The position numbers and the translations under genes are program-made. Positions 5,728-6,995 of a stretch of 6,995 nucleotides of DNA are shown piece after piece. A model generated the notes under the pieces. It had not been told where the DNA came from, ran no database searches, and worked only from the letters and a program-made list of their open reading frames with translations. How positions within the stretch are numbered: position 1 is the first letter of the stretch; each line of letters begins with the position of its first letter. The stretch comes from Eubacterium sp. AF22-8LB (GTDB lineage: Bacteria > Bacillota_I > Bacilli_A > Erysipelotrichales > Erysipelotrichaceae): NCBI RefSeq assembly GCF_003458715.1, contig NZ_QRVI01000046.1, forward strand, positions 1 through 6,995, in the 5' to 3' direction.

Positions 5728-5780
5728 ATTATATTATATGTATAATCAGTCATAAAATCCATCGTATTTTTTTATGACTG
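5728..5780 (-). promoter_or_regulatory. Promoter and 11-bp dyad upstream of AlbA_2-ATPase
   Basis: Two overlapping minus-strand TATAAT boxes (5738-5733 and 5733-5728) lie about 30 bp before the start codon. A perfect 11-bp inverted repeat, CAGTCATAAAA (5747-5757) with TTTTATGACTG (5770-5780), covers the expected -35 position. This arrangement suits an operator, possibly for the gene's own winged helix. A matching -35 is not obvious. Confidence 0.45.
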
Positions 5781-5853
5781 TTTTTATGCGTGATTTCAAT
5801 CATATTTTTTCTTTTCGACCGTATTTTTAACTGAAATCAATACATAATAGTTC

Positions 5854-5918
5854 TACATATTAGAAAAAATGTTTCTAACCACATTAACTAGAAACACCCT
5901 TTGTTATTTTCTAATGTA
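5854..5918. repeat. Nested alternating inverted repeats (TTAGAAA units)
   Basis: The outer arms TACAT-AT-TAGAAAA (5854-5867) and TTTTCTAATGTA (5907-5918) pair over 12 bp with a two-base bulge. The inner arms TGTTTCTA (5870-5877) and TAGAAACA (5889-5896) pair over 8 bp. TTAGAAA (5860-5866) can instead pair with the adjacent TTTCTAA (5872-5878). Four TTAGAAA-like units alternate in orientation, giving mutually exclusive folds. The rest of the 5702-6040 gene-free stretch holds the dyad at 5747-5780, the terminator at 5954-5995 and otherwise AT-rich DNA. Confidence 0.55.
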
Positions 5919-5948
5919 TTATACCAATTATCACTACTTTCTGATAAG

Positions 5949-5995
5949 AAAAAGCCCCACCGGGTTGCGCATGATAAATCAGAGGCGTGGTGAGG
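5949..5995 (-). terminator. GC-rich intrinsic terminator after intact toxin gene
   Basis: On the minus strand CCTCACC (5995-5989) pairs with GGTGGGG (5961-5955), seven bp including one G-U wobble, followed by C and five U (5953-5949). It lies 45 bp beyond the toxin stop codon. The loop is large (27 nt) and contains a small TGAT/ATCA hairpin. Its high GC content contrasts with the surrounding AT-rich DNA. Confidence 0.7.
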
Positions 5996-6040
5996 TCTAT
6001 AAATATTATTCTATAAATTTTTGATTTTTTAATAAACAAT

Positions 6041-6358
6041 TTACAATCCTTGAATAATATTCAGATAGTCCTGACGTTGATCTACGACCGCATAAATAAT
6101 AATTTGTTTTTTATCTTCGTTGATTTTGTAAAATATCAAGTCTTTTTCTAGTATCAACACCTTATAACCTTGTCGTTTTAAAACCGGATATCTAGGTATG
6201 GTTCCTAAATATGGATTATCTTCCAACAGATAAATATTCTTTTCTAAATCATTCAGCTTTTTTAAAGCAGTATCTTCACCGAAATTTCTTGCGATATACA
6301 TTACAATTTTTCGAATACCAATATCTGCAGTATCAGTACGCACAATAGTATATTTCAT
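6041..6358 (-). CDS. RelE/ParE-family toxin, type II toxin-antitoxin
   Basis: This is a 105-aa intact toxin of the RelE/ParE superfamily: an N-terminal strand (KYTIVRTDTA), two helices (IRKIVMYIARNF; ALKKLNDLEKNIYLLEDNP), then GTIPRYPVLKRQGYKVLILE, LIFYKINEDKKQIIIYAVVD and QRQDYLNII. The helix-hairpin plus curved sheet and the C-terminal VVDQRQDYL block are typical. Family members cleave ribosomal A-site mRNA (RelE) or inhibit gyrase (ParE); the sequence alone does not decide which. The start lies one base past the antitoxin stop, with AAAGGA inside the antitoxin end as ribosome binding site, so translation is coupled. A GC-rich terminator follows. No lesions are visible, unlike the related toxin at 3374-3687. 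Confidence 0.9.
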   Translation of the reverse strand: MKYTIVRTDTADIGIRKIVMYIARNFGEDTALKKLNDLEKNIYLLEDNPYLGTIPRYPVLKRQGYKVLILEKDLIFYKINEDKKQIIIYAVVDQRQDYLNIIQGL

Positions 6359-6359
6359 T

Positions 6360-6638
6360 TTATTTTCCTTTTAGCATAACTCTTAAATCATTAAAAGTGT
6401 CTTGAATAGGTGATACTCTTCCGTTCGCAACATCTTCATCAGCTTCTGCAAGCAATTCCAACAATTCAATTCTTGACTTCATACTTTTGTATTCATCATA
6501 AGATAAAGAAACCGTATCACCACGCCCATTTACTGTAATAATTACAGCTTCATTCTCTTCCCGACATTGTTTTGAAATTTCATTATAGTGGTTTCTTAAA
6601 TCAGCAGATGGCCTGATAGATTCTCGTATATGATACAT
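6360..6638 (-). CDS. Phd/YefM-family antitoxin, type II toxin-antitoxin
   Basis: This 92-aa antitoxin neutralises the toxin encoded immediately downstream and normally represses its own operon. Residues 1-58 form the Phd/YefM DNA-binding and dimer fold (IRPSADLRNHYNEISKQC, EAVIITVNGRGDTVSLSYDE YKSM). Residues 60-92 form the toxin-binding tail (IELLELLAEADEDVANGRVS then PIQDTFNDLRVMLKGK), which is present in full here and missing in the decayed copy at 3752-3937. GGAGG seven bases before the ATG is a strong ribosome binding site. The stop is separated by one base from the toxin ATG. Confidence 0.92.
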   Translation of the reverse strand: MYHIRESIRPSADLRNHYNEISKQCREENEAVIITVNGRGDTVSLSYDEYKSMKSRIELLELLAEADEDVANGRVSPIQDTFNDLRVMLKGK

Positions 6639-6657
6639 AATATTGCCTCCATAATAT

Positions 6658-6699
6658 ATGTAAATTATATCATAATATAACTATGCAATCAATTTACAT
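6658..6699 (-). promoter_or_regulatory. Promoter and operator-like dyad of intact TA operon
   Basis: On the minus strand TTGATT (6692-6687) and TATAAT (6669-6664) are separated by exactly 17 bp, a near-consensus sigma-A promoter 26-31 bp before the antitoxin start. It is flanked by a perfect 8-bp inverted repeat, ATGTAAAT (6658-6665) and ATTTACAT (6692-6699), so a dimeric repressor bound at both arms would cover the promoter. Autorepression by the antitoxin is expected for the family. Confidence 0.75.
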
Positions 6700-6779
6700 C
6701 ATTTACTAACTGCTTGTATTTGTCTGAAAATAAGGCTTTCATATTTCCATAAACATTCCTTTATCGGTATAATACAGAT

Positions 6780-6868
6780 ACAGAAAGACTACTGGATATA
6801 GCGGTCCTCTGAATTACTAATGTATCGACACCAGTTTAATCCATTGGGGTGGTGAGCTAGTGTCTTTT
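6780..6868 (+). ncRNA. Candidate small RNA 2 (about 90 nt)
   Basis: A consensus TATAAT (6768-6773), with a weak TTTCCA -35 at 18 bp, points to transcription from about 6780. The transcript would contain CTACTGGAT (6789-6797) and TCCTCTGAATTA (6805-6816), both shared with the minus-strand candidate near 4.1 kb. It would end at a hairpin GACACCAG (6827-6834)/CTAGTGTC (6857-6864), 7 of 8 bp paired, followed by TTTT. No open reading frame of note is present. Promoter, conserved blocks and terminator together make a small RNA plausible but not proven. Confidence 0.4.
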
Positions 6869-6879
6869 ACATTTTTATA

Positions 6880-6914
6880 TGATAATGAATGTAATTCTTA
6901 GTATTTCTACTAGT
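6880..6914 (+). repeat. Direct repeat copy B (35 nt)
   Basis: This is the second copy of the repeat at 3952-3987, with 31 of 36 aligned positions identical and the central TAGTA...TACTA dyad preserved. Here no antitoxin follows on the minus strand. The copy lies just beyond candidate small RNA 2. Confidence 0.7.
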
Positions 6915-6995
6915 GACAATAAAACCATGACAACATCGGGAGTTTAACACTTGCTCATAGCCAAAATAGCCAAATGTCGTTTATGTACGGCTTTT

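Larger units (their letters stand above)
6700..6995. other. Gene-free right end of window
   Basis: No credible protein-coding gene is visible. The stretch holds a plus-strand TATAAT (6768-6773), the shared motif (6789-6816), a hairpin followed by T residues (6827-6868) and direct repeat copy B (6880-6914). The final 60 bases show nothing recognisable; a gene may begin beyond the window. Confidence 0.55.

Noticed and set aside
6689..6742. Minus-strand 17-aa frame (MKALFSDKYKQLVNDVN) upstream of the intact antitoxin
   Set aside because: Poor ribosome binding site, very short, and it runs into the operon promoter. It could be a gene remnant but cannot be supported.
6827..6868. T-box or other known riboswitch at the GGTGGTGAG hairpin
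   Set aside because: The T-box TGGNACCGCG core and specifier-loop features are absent, and no downstream aminoacyl or amino-acid gene is in view.
1..6995. tRNA, rRNA or CRISPR array
   Set aside because: No cloverleaf, rRNA-like stretch or regularly spaced direct repeats were seen on either strand.

Overview
The window is AT-rich, with Gram-positive-style ribosome binding sites (AAGGAG/GGAGG) and gene families typical of anaerobic Firmicutes. The protein flavour suggests a gut Clostridia genome, probably Lachnospiraceae-like. That taxonomic guess is inference.

Region 1 (1-1653) is the right-hand part of an IS110-family insertion sequence: a long non-coding leader, a complete DEDD transposase of 394 aa and a non-coding right end. 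The leader folds as a bridge RNA. One guide segment (143-150) is the exact reverse complement of the right target flank including the CT core. A second (183-189) is identical to the last seven bases of the element. Both meet at the same CT (1652-1653), so the right boundary is fixed to the base. The left boundary is probably upstream of the window.

Region 2 (1654-3145, minus strand) holds a flavodoxin and a LysR-type regulator in the same direction, separated by a strong hairpin terminator. The IS sits 15 bp beyond the flavodoxin stop codon.

Region 3 (3299-3937, minus strand) is a decayed Phd/YefM-RelE/ParE toxin-antitoxin module with three lesions. The antitoxin has an in-frame TAA; the toxin has a one-base deletion and an in-frame TGA.

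Region 4 (3944-6995) is accessory DNA. It contains a Schlafen/AlbA_2-GHKL ATPase-winged helix protein whose stop codon is one base from a 42-aa HigA-like fragment lacking its DNA-binding domain. It also has an intact Phd/YefM-RelE/ParE module with a clear promoter and flanking dyad, and intergenic stretches rich in inverted repeats. A 36/35-nt direct repeat (3952-3987 and 6880-6914) brackets the ATPase and the intact toxin-antitoxin module. A second short motif (4089-4123 and 6789-6816) lies just downstream of TATAAT boxes, in inverted orientation, and may mark two small RNAs.

The layout reads as a target for repeated insertion and decay: an RNA-guided IS next to a metabolic gene pair, a dead toxin-antitoxin module, and a putative cassette carrying a replacement module plus a regulator or defence-like ATPase.
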